From contig CAMGYJ010000004.1 of assembly GCA_946122785.1 (NCBI GenBank), positions 15,956,150-16,020,149 of the forward strand: 64,000 nucleotides of DNA, written 5' to 3'. Positions 53,190-64,000 of this stretch are shown here, one piece after another. Source of the DNA: Linum tenue (lineage: Eukaryota > Streptophyta > Magnoliopsida > Malpighiales > Linaceae). The position numbers and the translations under genes are program-made. The first letter of the stretch is position 1; each line of letters opens with the position of its first letter. Below the pieces are notes generated by a model that had not been told where the DNA came from, did not search any database, and saw only the letters and a program-made list of their open reading frames with translations.

Positions 53190-56100
53190 TGTAACACCCC
53201 ACCCTAAAATTCATGGGTCGAACCACTGGTTCGCCCGCACAACAGAAAATACTAACGGAGTTTACGTATTAACTCATCATTCAATACATATGCATCTTTC
53301 GTTTACTAAATATAACTCGAGGTGAACATATATATATTTCAAATCTAACACATTTATTAATATCCAATCTCTTTTATTAAACATACAACATCCAATTCAT
53401 GACATCAAATCCAAAAACTTGTTCGTTGAAACTCAAATGTTCAACTTACGTACTTTGGTACAATCCATAAATCATAATAACTCAATCGATCAAGTTCAAT
53501 GCAATCAAACCCAACATAATACATGTGTTATGATAATTGTTTTAAAATACAAAACATAGGTAAAAACTCTCCTCCGACCAATCGTCCGCTACCTCATGAT
53601 GGTGTAAAAGTTTGCACAGCTCCGACGTCCAAACTCAGTTCCTTTGCTGCGGATCTGAACACAAAAGGAGAGGGGGTAAGCTAACTAATTTAGCTGAGGT
53701 GTGGCGTTGTTCCCTCCTACACGGCGAAGTCTATGGATACGTTTTCCACATCAATCGATTAACCACCTAATCATGGCATCTAGGTTGAAGTCTCAACCTA
53801 ATATAATTCTCAACCTAGCATCCAATATCCAAACAATATGCAAGTGCAATGCATTTCCATTTTATTATTTTGGGCACCAAGGTCACCATACATCCACCCC
53901 TGCTCGAGCCTCGTCATCTCAGTGGTTATATCAGAAACCACAATCATATCTATCTGGCCACTGGCCTCCTCGATCCTAACGATCGTCAGTAATGATATCA
54001 AATGGTTGGGGGTAAATGCAGGCCCATTCTAAGTCTATGTGATTAATATGAACATCGTATAAAATCATCATTCTCATCATAATCTCAATATAATAATCAT
54101 CCATCTCAATCGATCTTGGTGTAATTACCAAGTCTATGCCAAACGCTAATTTGTACATCTCATGCATACGACAAAATTATCATATCATCCATCAAATTAT
54201 CAAGTAGAAATTCATTCGCAAACATTATCGTTATCGTACATTCAACGTATAAGATGGACAGTTCAAATACTTGTACATGGTTCGTTAACCATTTAATCGG
54301 TGATAATCACCGAGTAAATCGAATGGCGGACCCGCCGTGGTAAAAACTTCGGGAAGTGGAAGAAGTGCCACTTCTCGTAGTACACTTCTTACAACCGTAT
54401 TCCCAAAAGAGTTTACCGAGTGAATTCCCAGGTAAGTGGACGAGTACCACGAAGGTCTCGATTAAAAACCACTAGCCTAGACTGAATTCTCCCATGGTAG
54501 CTGTCCATTATTCAAATTATTACGAATTCGTTCGTGGTTTAATGATTATCCCAAATATTCTTATTAGGAGAATTATTATATCGTAGGCGGAATTTCATAT
54601 AACTCATGGAATGATATCACGTCATGAATTATTAAAATAGTAACAATGTAGTCTCAAGGAATTTCATGATTCGTAGGGATCAATTACAAAGTCATAAATT
54701 CCAAATACTCGAAGATGAATGATCCAATTCTACTCGAGTAACGCTATTCTTCATTTTATCTTCGTTAAATCCTCAGGTATGTTTCAATATTAAACACATA
54801 ACACGAAGTAAAACACCTATTCACCGCAGGGTCCACACACCTTATTTATGACGTAAATGAACTCTGCACAGATGCTTTAAAAATTCCAATCCTCCTTGAT
54901 AAAACTCTCCTCGTCTTTACGATTCTGTAGGCGAAGACGGATCGTCGATTGGAAGTCAAACGAACAAATTACGGCCAAAATACGAATTCTGTCAATTCTC
55001 GAAGTAACAAGTACTGAATTTATAATTTTCTAGTCAACCAGCGAGTTGACCCTTCCTATGGAACACTTCCGTTCAGGTCCTCAAACATTTCGAATTGACA
55101 GAAACAGTACCTAACTTTCAGAAACTGACAGTTCTACGTGGCCAACTTGCGAGGCTCGTTTCTCCCTCGTCCAACGTCGAAATTTGATTTCGTCAAAACG
55201 TACATGCTCCTGGGATAGCCCTCTTCGCAACGGTACCAGCCACTCGAAGGATGGTTGAGGTCGGAGTTGACTTCGTCGCTGTCACGGGATTCCGACGAAA
55301 CTCCAACGAGGATCCGACAAGGTTTCAGAGGCTCTTCTGGCTGGTGGGAAACCTCTCCTTCCTCTCCGAGATGGTATTCAGTTTTTGAAGAAAGGTTTGA
55401 GTCGAAGAGCTTGTGTTTTCAGAAATGAAGGTTGCGAAATGGAGGGAGAAAAGAACGAGTGAGAGTCTCTTCTCAAAGCTTTCTTTATGAAGCTATCTTC
55501 TCCGGATAACATTGTCATTACTTTTGCATGCCTAGCTCGTGAACTTTCGACAGCTTAGCGGTTGGAGATTCAATTTCTCTACAATGGATTCGTTGAAAAT
55601 TGAATCGGGACATAGCTCCATTTATGCTCATTTGTCATCTTCCAACTACGATTAATATATTTGTATTAGTGCTGGCGTGGCTCTCTCCTCTTCCAAGCGT
55701 TTACAAGTATATATATACAAAAGATGCTGAAAGACTTATTTTGAATGGGTTCAGCTACTTTGGAAAGAAGATATGTCCTAGGAACTTCGTTCGTTGTTTT
55801 AAAAATAGACCTCGTTAGTTAATCAGTAATAAAAGGTAAAATGGCTTATTTAATCATAACTATCATGTAGTCCAACTAGTTAGCGGCGGTGGCGATGAAC
55901 CTTTGGTCACAAGGTCGAAACCTTAGGCCCTGCTCTTAATATTTTACTATTTGTCACGTTTGAGATAGGGATGGCAACAAAACCCAAACCCATGGGTACC
56001 CACCCGACCCAACTCATGTTGACGGGTTTTGGGCCGGGTTCGGGTTTAAGCCCGCTACACTATTTATCGGATCGGGTTTGGGTTTAGGTAAACCCGCCCC

Positions 56101-56870
56101 ATGGGTACCCGCCCACACACATATAATTACTTTTTCGGTATATTTAATATTCTATATAACATATCTTCCTTAAACAACTAATATTCTTTATGTTTGTGGA
56201 GACATGTATAATTTGTTCTTTCTAATTGTTTAGAATGAAGTTGATATTATGAAGTGGAGAGTGAAGAAACTTAGTTGACGAGGAAGAAACTTTCAATTAA
56301 TCTTATTGTTTATAGATGTTTATCTTTAATTTTGAACAATTTGTATTAATCATTTGCGGTTTGCTTGTATGCTCTAGATTGGTGTTTTTTGTATGAATAA
56401 TTTGTATGAGAAAATTGATGTTAAACTTTTATTTTGAAAGAAACTTGTTATTGTAAATTTTTTACCACAAAAACCCACGGGTACCCATGAACTCGCGAAT
56501 ACCCAACGGGTTGGGTTGGGTTTGAGTTTTTCAAACCCACCGGATTTTACCCGGGGTTTTTTTGGCGGGTAAACCCATGGGTTTGGGTTTGGGTTTGACA
56601 AAACCCGCCCCAACCCGACCCATTGCCATCCCTAGTTTGAGACAACTTCCACCGTTTAGCTCATAACTCTTTCATTTGACAACAGATTATGTAACCGTCT
56701 GAGCTCACGCGTTCGTGTTTTCACCCTCTACCATACTTCTTTCGTGCTATATTTTTTTAACGTCATTAATTGATGAGGATGAATGGTTCTTTCAATCATG
56801 TCGAATTCATTCTTTGTTTATGCGTCGAACCAGTTTGGTGTAAGATTCAACCCAGATACGGGATGTTACA
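53190..56870 (-). repeat. Chromovirus 5' LTR
   Basis: The ends read TGTAACATCCCG at 56870 and GGGTGTTACA at 53190 on the minus strand. It is 3,681 bp including the 669-bp MITE at 55966-56634, so about 3.0 kb originally, which is long and typical of Tekay elements. The second LTR is not in the window. Confidence 0.8.
55966..56634. mobile_element. hAT-type MITE, 669 bp, inside the chromovirus LTR
   Basis: Ends TAGGGATGGCAACAAAACCC and a matching inverted GGGTT..CCATCCCTA are flanked by the perfect 8-bp duplication GTTTGAGA (55958-55965, 56635-56642). GGGTT/AACCC words fill both ends. Confidence 0.9.
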
Positions 56871-57304
56871 GTTCTTCTAAGAATCCCCCTATCTCTCTCA
56901 ATGAAAGTACTAGACTCAAGCCAGGATCATGAGAAGCAGTGGAACTAAGACAACCAATTTATGGATAAGGAGACTCACAAAATTTTAACGAGCAAGGACT
57001 CTTCGTATGGGTCCTCTTCCATTTCATCTCATTCGTTGGAACCCCTTTTCGCATTTTCATTTTATTTTTCTTATTCACACTTTGCTGGTGTTCCAAACAG
57101 CGGTTTTATGCGTGGTGTACCCGTATTGGTTGAGCAAGAGCAATTTATGTACATCTGTCGCTCGCTAGAGTTCTTCTTTTAACTCCTTTTCCTCAACTGG
57201 TGTGAAGGGTCATTGTAATTAAGGGGTGTTAGAAGCTCTATTCATTCCCTTAAAAACACATCCTCGAGTAGGCAAATCGTCCAATGGGTGGAATTTTTAC
57301 TTGT
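56871..57304 (+). pseudogene. Copia relic, part before the LTR insertion
   Basis: The last ~60 bp before 57300 read, in broken frames, an Arg/Ser/Gln-rich phrase as found just ahead of the RT domain in Ale-type copia elements. The frame continues at 58731 if the LTR between is ignored. The earlier part is unrecognised, so the left limit is uncertain. Confidence 0.4.
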
Positions 57305-58730
57305 ACTAGAGACAACTTAGCTTCACCTAGTAGGCCTACCCCAACAAGGATCACTGCCTACTTAGTGAACTCCTATTATTTAGCAGGACTAAGAGAGTGT
57401 AGTGATCTCGGTGCAAATGAAACAAAAAGCAAGTAATGGTCTAGTTCTTTTCAGGTTCAAATGGTCATCCAGATATGGTTCCCCCTAGCGTGCAGCTAGT
57501 TCAAGTTATACGGTCCCAAATTACTCAGATTGATAGATAAACCGCGGAAAGTTCTTTATTGGTTGGGCTCTCGACTAAAGTTATCCAGACCCTCTTGATT
57601 CGAATACCTGGCGGGCGAATAACCTCCACCAGAATACACTATCCAAGGTTAAACACGCGAAACTTCCACTACTGGCCTTTATTCCAGTACGGAGCAGTGA
57701 ATCAACTTCTCGACTAAAGCAGTCGATTCACCACTTTCAATTAAAGGTTTCTTTTTTAACCTATGTAGAGACTATCATTCTAACTTAAAGCTGGAATTAC
57801 ACAGGTTTGATCAGCACTCATGCAATTCTGAATAATTCATCAACTGAATTTATCAAATCAATCATTCATAATGTGGGCTTCATACAATCATTCCTCACAT
57901 ATACAACTAGGGTTATTCATACCCATATGAAATGAAAAATTACTCCATCGAGAGATGTGAGAACGTCATGCTCGGAGTAGACATCATCAGAATGACAATG
58001 GACAACTTGTCGTGGCGGGTAATCGGTACTCCAAGGTTGGGGAATCGAGCTCCGAGGTCTTCAGATCGCTCCAATCCTTGCCAAAGGATTTCTCTTCTTC
58101 ACTCTCTCTCTAGGGTTCGTTATCTGCCTTTAGAACTCAGAAAATCAGATCCTTTGCAAATTTTCCGAGCAGCCTTTAAATAGGCTCCGAATCCGCGAGT
58201 TACGGCTGAAGTTATGGCCATAACTTGCCTTGGCCGCCCATAATTTGTAGAGGAACGACGTCGTTGTTGCACACCGTAAACCAAGAGTTACGACTTCTTT
58301 TGAGGAGTTACGGTCTGGACCTTAACTTGAAGAGGGAGACCGTAACTCCAAAAACGCTTCTGGAACTTATGTCGACGTTTCCCAGGAGTTATGGGTGCAA
58401 AGGTTGAGTTACGGCCTTGATCGTAACTTAGAAGGTCAGCCTGTTACTCTAAGAAGCCTCCTGGAACTCTTCGCTCTCCACTCGCCAGATACGGCTCTTC
58501 TAAGGAAGTTACGGGCGAGACCGTAACTTGCTAGGTCTGGCCGTAACTCCAAGGATTGCACTGCCCACTCGATCCAAAATGTCTCAAAACTTCGCTCCTC
58601 CGCGCACGTATTAAGTCCCAAAACATCATAAACGAACACAACCTAGCGTAAAATAGGCCACGAGAGCGATAAACCAAGCTTAAACCGTCGAGAAGTGACG
58701 GGAAAAACATGTTCGAATATGGCGTTATCA
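57305..58730 (-). mobile_element. Solo LTR of the element A family (arms AGTTA/TAACT)
   Basis: On the minus strand it starts TGATAACGCC at 58730 and keeps the family order: TATTTTACGCTAGGTTGTG, a dyad cluster (58560-58195), CCCTAGAGAGAGAG and TCGATGGAGTAATTTTTC. CTTGT occurs at 57300-57304 and 58731-58735, a fitting 5-bp target duplication. The right terminus lacks the usual final CA. The dyad here reads GAGTTACGGCC and GGCCGTAACTC, unlike the other copies. It splits a copia relic. Confidence 0.72.
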
Positions 58731-60310
58731 CTTGTCTCCATTATGTCTCCCATGTTCGATACCCTTTATCTCACCACATTTCATATGCTCGTGTTTCTCA
58801 AGCATATCGGATTTTCTTAGCTACATTTGATTGTGTATTTTAGCCTACAACTTGTCGCCAGGTGGTTCGTTATGCGCACTGGAGAGAGGACATGGCAAGA
58901 GAAATTGCTGCTCTTGTAGCTTCCTTCTAGTAAGCCCACCATTGATTTTAAATGGGGTTTTAAGCAAAGTATCAACCGGATGGAGAGGTTGAAAGATTCA
59001 AAGCACGGTTGGTTTCCAAAGGCTACACGGAGATTGAGGATGTCGATTATCATGACACATTTGCTCTAGTTGCAAAATTGGTAACAGTTCGATGTCTGCT
59101 TGCAGTTGCAGTCAGTCAGGGATGGTTTATTCATCAACTCGACGTAAACAATGTTTTTCTTCATGGGGATGTTGATGAAGAAGTGTATATGAAAATTCCT
59201 CCTGGCTTTGCGTCGGATGGTGAAACCAGGGTGTTTCACCTCCATAAATCTATTTATGGGTTGCGTTAGGCATTTTGGAATCGTTACTAGAAGTTCACCG
59301 CTGCCCTCGGTGAACTGGGTTTTCACTCGTCTCCAGCAGACCACACGCTCTTTACTTACCGCAAAGAAGAGGCATTTGGCGTCGAGTTGATTTACGTCGA
59401 CGAAGTCATCTTGGCAGAAGATAATATGGAATTCATCACCCATTCCAAGCAGCTCCTCAATGAGAAGTTAATTATTAAAGATCTTGGGGTACTTTGTTAT
59501 TTTCTTGGGTTGGAGGCAGCTCGTTCACCACAACGACTCCTTCTTAGCCAATGCAAGTATGTGCTTGACATCCTTGAAGAAGCCGGCGTCCTTGGTGCAC
59601 GACCTTGTGCATTTCCAGTCGAGGAAAATAACCATCTTACTAGTCCCCACATTCGAGTCGTTGGATAATTTCTAATCTTGTCGTTGCTTGGTGGGTGGTC
59701 TTATTTAACTCACTGGTTCACGACATGACACATGGGGTCGATATCTTGAGCCGGTTTGTCAATGTTCCTCCTCAAGGTCATATTGATGCCGCAAGCGAAT
59801 TTTGAGATACTTGAAGAAGTCGCCAGGTCAGGGGCTGTATTTTCCCACCAACAATAATCTTGAGCTTGTTGCGCATTGTGATGCGGATTGGTGTGAGTGT
59901 CAAACCACTTATCTGTCAACCAGTGGTTTTTTCATTTCACTTGGCAGTGCTCTTATCTCTTGGTGCACCAAACGACAGAAAATGGTTGTGCGTTCGTCCG
60001 TTAAAGCCGAATATATTGTGTTAATGGCTAGCAATGTCAATGAGCTTATTTGGTTGCGCTGGTTACTTCAGGAACTTGGAGTACCTCTGTCTAGACCCAC
60101 TCCCCTCTACTGCGATAATCAGGCGGCTCTCCATGTTGCAGCTAATCTCGTTTTCCACGAGCGTACCAAGAATGTGAAAATGGATCGCTATTTTGTGCGT
60201 GAACATTAGGTGCCATTCTTCCACTTAAGGTAATTTCTTATCAACAGGTTGTTGATCTCTTTATAAAGGGGCTGGGTGCAGATCGTTTTCGATTTATACT
60301 CTTCTAATTG
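58731..60310 (+). pseudogene. Copia (Ale-like) RT and RNase H relic
   Basis: The RT start (YPLSHHISYAR, HWREDMAREI) is recognisable in broken frames near 58750-58920. Then 59009-59269 reads [15 protein letters not shown] and [18 protein letters not shown]. At 59387-59668 the catalytic YVDD motif is altered to YVDE. RNase H at 59802-60209 has HCDADW, the CEAEY equivalent V-KAEY, YCDNQAALH and NLVFHERTK. Several stops and frameshifts make it inactive. Ale-type membership is judged from motif wording. Confidence 0.82.
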
Positions 60311-60334
60311 AACGTTCGATACATCCACCGTCCA

Positions 60335-60645
60335 ACTTGAGGGAGCTTTTGGACTGAGAGAGGATTCGACCCATCCCACGAGTGCCTAAGGCAGCATCCA
60401 AGCTGAAGAAGCCTGTTGGTGAAGATTGGCCACAGTCCCACGGGGCCATGTGTCTCGAGTCAACAACTACAAGTAGTTTAGGGTTTCCTTATAAAGCCCT
60501 ACATAGCATGATGTTATATAATGATGTAGGCCATTCGACCATTATAAGTTGTTCATAAGAAATAAAGCTACAACTGGAGAAGTTTCCCTTCTCCCGTGGA
60601 TTAGTCCTGATCAATTCATTAATCAGGGATACCACGTTAATCTAG
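60335..60645 (+). repeat. Possible copia 3' LTR remnant
   Basis: A purine tract (CTTGAGGGAG, 60335-60345) follows the RNase H relic. Then come a CCTTATAAAGCCC TATA-like segment and a short leader, as in copia LTRs of 200-400 bp. No second copy is in the window, so the borders are guesses. Confidence 0.35.
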
Positions 60646-60852
60646 TGTGTTGTTTCTTTTGGTTTATACATATTTCTCAATTTCAAATACATACACTCAC
60701 ATTTGATATTTTCAAAATAATAATTATTTAGAAAGCACACATTACTTTACTAATATACACATAATGGAACAAAAAGTCATGCCAACACTACGAGATCGCC
60801 CCAAGGTTTGATCGAGGGGTCGTGGTACGACGATAGAACGGGGTTAGCACTT

Positions 60853-61269
60853 TTTTTTTTTTTTTGCATACAAGGAGGCCGCAGCCAAGAAAAAGAGTTA
60901 CATCATCAGAGGAGAGGTGGAGAAGTAGAGGGATGAGTGGGGATTCTATGTTCGAACGTGATCCCCGCAAGTCATCCTGAAGAAGACCAGCTATGCCTTG
61001 TGGTGGATCTGCAAGTTCATACATACAGTAGGGATAGACGAGATTGTGCTTTGAGAGCCAGTCCACAACTCTATTCCCTTTTCGATATGTATGAGCAATG
61101 CTAACCAACCAATCTTCGCTTAGTTTTCTCCGAATAGCTGGAAGAAGGGTCGCATAAGGATGCACTTGATCATGTCTATCACTGATGAGCTGAATGGCCA
61201 ATTGAGAATCAGATTCGATCTTCAGAACACGACATCCAACCTTCCAAGCCATATCAATATCATGAACGA
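60853..61269 (-). mobile_element. 5'-truncated LINE, 3' end with RNase H
   Basis: On the minus strand the insertion ends in an A-tail (T-run at 60853-60865 on plus). It is flanked by an 11-bp duplication, GGTTAGCACTT (60842-60852, 61270-61280). The frame at 60788-61252 encodes an RVT_3-type RNase H C-terminal region (ESDSQLAIQLI, AHTYRKGNRVVDWLSKHNL), typical of plant L1-type LINEs. Only about 420 bp inserted, the usual result of incomplete reverse transcription. Confidence 0.88.
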
Positions 61270-61280
61270 GGTTAGCACTT

Positions 61281-62240
61281 GATAACTCCTTTTATATCCT
61301 TTCGTTTTTCTTTTCTTAAATTCGATAGTGGTTTAGCGGGAAGGGGCATTTTTGGTAAGAAGTATTTTCTATGATCGTGAGCACGTGATTTTAGTTTGAG
61401 AGAGAGACAACGTGGGATGGGTTTGGGATGAGAATCAAAACAATCATCCCATTCTCTTTCACTCTAGTTCCTTTTGTTACTCTTCCCCATTTTTCGAGTC
61501 TGGCCAAAACTATACAAACAGTCATGCAACCAAGGAAGAATCCACGTGACGAGTTGTTGTGTGAGGTTCAAGTGTCCATCCCTGCACAAGAGTACATTAG
61601 GAGGGCTATGGACGACGATGACATTGGAGAAGACAATGATTTCTCTCACGAACCGTGACTCTGTGCCTACTTTATCCTCGACAAAGTTTTTCTCCCAAGA
61701 ACCGAGCTATGAATGCAACTAATAATGAAGAGAGTTGAGGGACTGGCTGCTCCTCGGATTTCGGCGAGAAAGGCACTATTGCCTGCCTTCATCAAATTCC
61801 ATTTCGAATTTTCAATTTATTACAAGTCCTAATTATAAGTTATGATTTCTATTTTAATAAACTACGTAAAATCCCGTTCGTTTCTGAGTCATAATTGTCA
61901 TACATAAATATAATAAATTAATATAAAAATTAACACGTATGAAAATCTTGATATCAATGTGGTTAAAATCACGATTTAAAACTTAAGAAAAAAGAATACG
62001 CTTTTACACTTTTAGGTTACCAAAACGGTTCTAATTAGAATCGCGTTTTTCACTTATAATTGTAGTAAAAAAACTATACTTTAAAGTTTAAAAGTTACGT
62101 TTTTAGATCACCAAAATACTTATAGAGATTTTCACCACATAAATGATTTATATAAATAAATATCAATTTACTAAGTGGTGAGCTGTAATTTTTTCACATG
62201 AACGATGATGATGAAAATAGAGTTATTGTGAAAAGGTTGT
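61281..62240. other. No gene recognised
   Basis: A 76-codon frame at 61428-61658 with an acidic C-terminus has no known match for me. The rest is AT-rich. Confidence 0.35.
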
Positions 62241-62598
62241 GTTGGGGTTGTTACTAAATACTCCGTTCACAGACTAAGTAGTAGGGCACACAATCGGCGA
62301 TGCGCGATGCGCGATACGCGCACAGATATATAAGGGCTTGAAGCCCCCCAAAGGAGGGGACTTCCTCTCTCTCCTCACTTTCCACTTTCTACTATCTCTC
62401 TACACTTTACCTCTCTATCTATTCTCTCAACTCTCTCCACAAACAAACACTGACTTGATCGTTGGAGCTCAATCCGGGGGGCATCCCCGGTCTTTTTCAC
62501 AGGTTTCTTCCCTCCCGATGAGATAAGACGAACGGATCGTGAGTCAACCACACACCAACAAATATCATTGTTCGATCCGGAGCTAGTCGGTACAAACA
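62241..62598 (+). repeat. 5' LTR end of an LTR element (start uncertain)
   Basis: The sequence ends GGTACAAACA directly before a primer site at 62600. A TATATAAGG box at about 62327 followed by a CT-rich leader fits promoter and R region. TGTTGGGGTTG at 62241 is a plausible LTR start, giving about 358 bp, but without the second LTR this is unproven. Confidence 0.55.
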
Positions 62599-62599
62599 A

Positions 62600-62619
62600 T
62601 TGGCGCCCACCGTGGGGCC
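62600..62619 (+). promoter_or_regulatory. Primer binding site, gypsy type
   Basis: TTGGCGCCCACCGTGGGGCC follows the LTR end. The same wording is common after the 5' LTR of plant gypsy elements. Confidence 0.75.
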
Positions 62620-62653
62620 TGATTTCACATTCGTTGCCTTGATTTTCGATCGA

Positions 62654-64000
62654 TGGGAGACGCAAGAAGGAAGGGGATTTCCAAATCCGAGATCGCAGAA
62701 GCCAAACAAGAAACCTAAAAGCATGAGCAAATTAAGAAGATGATTCACCAACTGAAGCATCGTCAAAATTAGCTCAAGAAAGAAAAGCAAGGTAGCTGCT
62801 ACAACATCAACTATCAAGATGGGCAAAGAAGTTCCAGATCTGAAAAAAAAAAGAATAATGAAAGAACAAGAAGAGCCAAAGTCCCTCACGCCGGCGAGCT
62901 TTCAACTTCTTCTCCGGCCGTAACCATTTGTCGGACCCTTCTACTTTTCGCCGCTACTCAGGGACACGACATTACATTCTCCACTCCACTCAAACAGGGA
63001 ATCGACTTCCCCCGCCACTACGAGCAACGACAACAGGTTGGAGATTTATTTATTTTTTTGGTCGCCATCGCCGACCCAACCTGGAAACTGCAAGAAGGCA
63101 CCACAGTGACGTTGATACTCCCACCGGAGCACCACACTAGGAACCCTAATGGGGGTAACGTTCCCCGCCGCCGCCGGAGGCGGCCCTCCTTTGACCGGAG
63201 CTCCGACGACGAAAAGAAGAGTCGGCCGCAGTCAACATCATCTATCATCACCTTCTGCCAACTTGTTCGTAAAATCAGATCGAGGGGCCGCAAATCAAGA
63301 AATAAGAGACTATTGACAATACTTCTCTCCTATGGCCACTTGCATTCTTTGTCAGAAAAAGCATATGGGCACAGTTCCCAAGATGGTCTCGCGGAAGCTC
63401 TCCGCGCGGTAATGACTTATGAGCAGGAAGAAGAAGCTCCGCTTTATACACACAAAACCTTTCATTGAAAAAAAAAAAAGAAGTAATTGTCTACGGGCGA
63501 CCTTTTATCAAGCCTTTCGAGTGGGCTCGCTCCGCCGCTACCAACCCACAGACAGCATCGCAAATCGCGGCCCGCTTCAAACCATCCAATGAACCCGCCT
63601 CCATAGGCCAATTCGCACGGGGCCCAGGCCCAGGCCAGCCTTCCGCCTCAACAATCCTCTCGCGGCCCGCATTGCTTCCTGCTCGCGCTCCTCTCAATTC
63701 GCGGATTGGCTGTCGGCTCCAATCCAGTACCGCGCAACGTAGGCTCGATGACACGCTCCAAGCTTTACAGTTGGCTCGCTCACACCCTCTACTCGCGGCC
63801 CAAGTCCTCGATTACGATCCAATTAACTCGCTGATCGCCAAGCCCAAATCGCGGCCCGCACTCGCGCCTGGGCCGATCAGATCAGTCTCCCGCCCCGCAA
63901 GACAACGTGGCCCCAGTCCACCTCACCGTCCGTCCAAGTCGCGGCCCTCTCAACATCACTCCACCAGGCCACCGCCCTAGTCTGCGCCATAGCAGCACCG
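62654..64000 (+). mobile_element. Internal region of the LTR element, no recognised protein
   Basis: A basic frame from the ATG at 62654 (MGDARRKG) is broken by stops after about 20 codons. Two further frames (63058-63468, Arg-rich; 63465-63980, Pro/Ser/Ala-rich) show no Gag, protease or polymerase motif. The last 500 bp are GC-rich with repeated CGCGGCCC words. The element runs out of the window, so it may be a LARD or have its coding part beyond 64000. Confidence 0.45.

Larger units (their letters stand above)
49167..56870 (-). mobile_element. Truncated Tekay-like chromovirus (Ty3/gypsy)
   Basis: The minus-strand element retains its 5' LTR (56870-53190), a tRNA-iMet primer site, gag, protease, reverse transcriptase and the start of RNase H. 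The rest is lost at 49167, where the partial LTR of another family abuts. A 1.1-kb organellar insert lies in pol and a hAT MITE in the LTR. LTR length and TGTAACA(T/C)CCC ends suggest the Tekay/Del clade. The chromodomain that would prove it is missing. Confidence 0.85.

Noticed and set aside
1..64000. tRNA genes
   Set aside because: Only tRNA-complementary primer sites were found; I saw no cloverleaf with paired A and B boxes.

Overview
The window is nuclear DNA of a flowering plant, probably a eudicot. It has no intact ordinary protein-coding gene that I can recognise. Almost every resolvable feature is a transposable element, a relic of one, or a fragment of host gene caught between elements. 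Evidence for a plant: Ty1/copia, Ty3/gypsy (Tat/Athila-like and Tekay-like) and LINE elements; hAT and Mutator MITEs; a FAR1-type relic; plastid-like DNA inserted in a retrotransposon; GT-AG introns and TATA motifs. I cannot name the species.

Bases 1-15,400 are a nested stack. An old Athila-like ORF1 relic (1641-1776 and 12425-13378) is split by element X, a non-autonomous LTR element (1777-12419, 782-bp LTRs, target duplication ACGGG). The 3' LTR of X is itself split by element A (3691-11806, 1,344-bp LTRs, target duplication CCAAG). The LTRs of A differ at one base by eye, so it moved very recently. A encodes one 901-residue Gag-protease protein but no reverse transcriptase, RNase H or integrase, so it must depend on a helper. 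A 478-bp hAT MITE lies downstream.

Bases 15,400-23,110 hold a ~75-bp minisatellite built of GGTACAAC/GTTGTACC dyads. It is cut by a solo LTR of chromovirus type (16604-22471), which received a second solo LTR (17654-19095) and a 2.6-kb hAT-like element (19232-21879). Bases 23,690-29,800 are a degraded host gene for a membrane/coiled-coil protein, disrupted by a defective copia element (24327-29271) and carrying an inverted duplication. Bases 31,805-37,136 are a second non-autonomous LTR element (Y, minus strand, target duplication GTAGT) with a long repetitive protein of unknown kind. Bases 37,262-42,395 hold a gene-capturing Mutator-type element, a Mutator-type MITE, a near-perfect 150-bp foldback and two hAT MITEs. 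Bases 44,100-46,118 hold a FAR1-like pseudogene and a TA-flanked MITE whose termini each form a hairpin. Bases 48,575-56,870 are a broken Tekay-like chromovirus (minus strand) with an organellar insertion in pol and a MITE in its LTR. Bases 56,871-60,640 are a copia relic split by a solo LTR. The end of the window has a 5'-truncated LINE and the 5' end of another LTR element.

The most unusual signal is a recurrent modular dyad. Five or more separate LTR-derived loci carry clusters of an ACGG-CCGT core flanked by complementary arms. The arms differ between elements (GCA/TGC, AACA/TGTT, CTCA/TGAG, AGTTA/TAACT) but stay self-complementary. In element A this module is amplified into an internal array with regular spacing. 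I know of no named feature that matches it.
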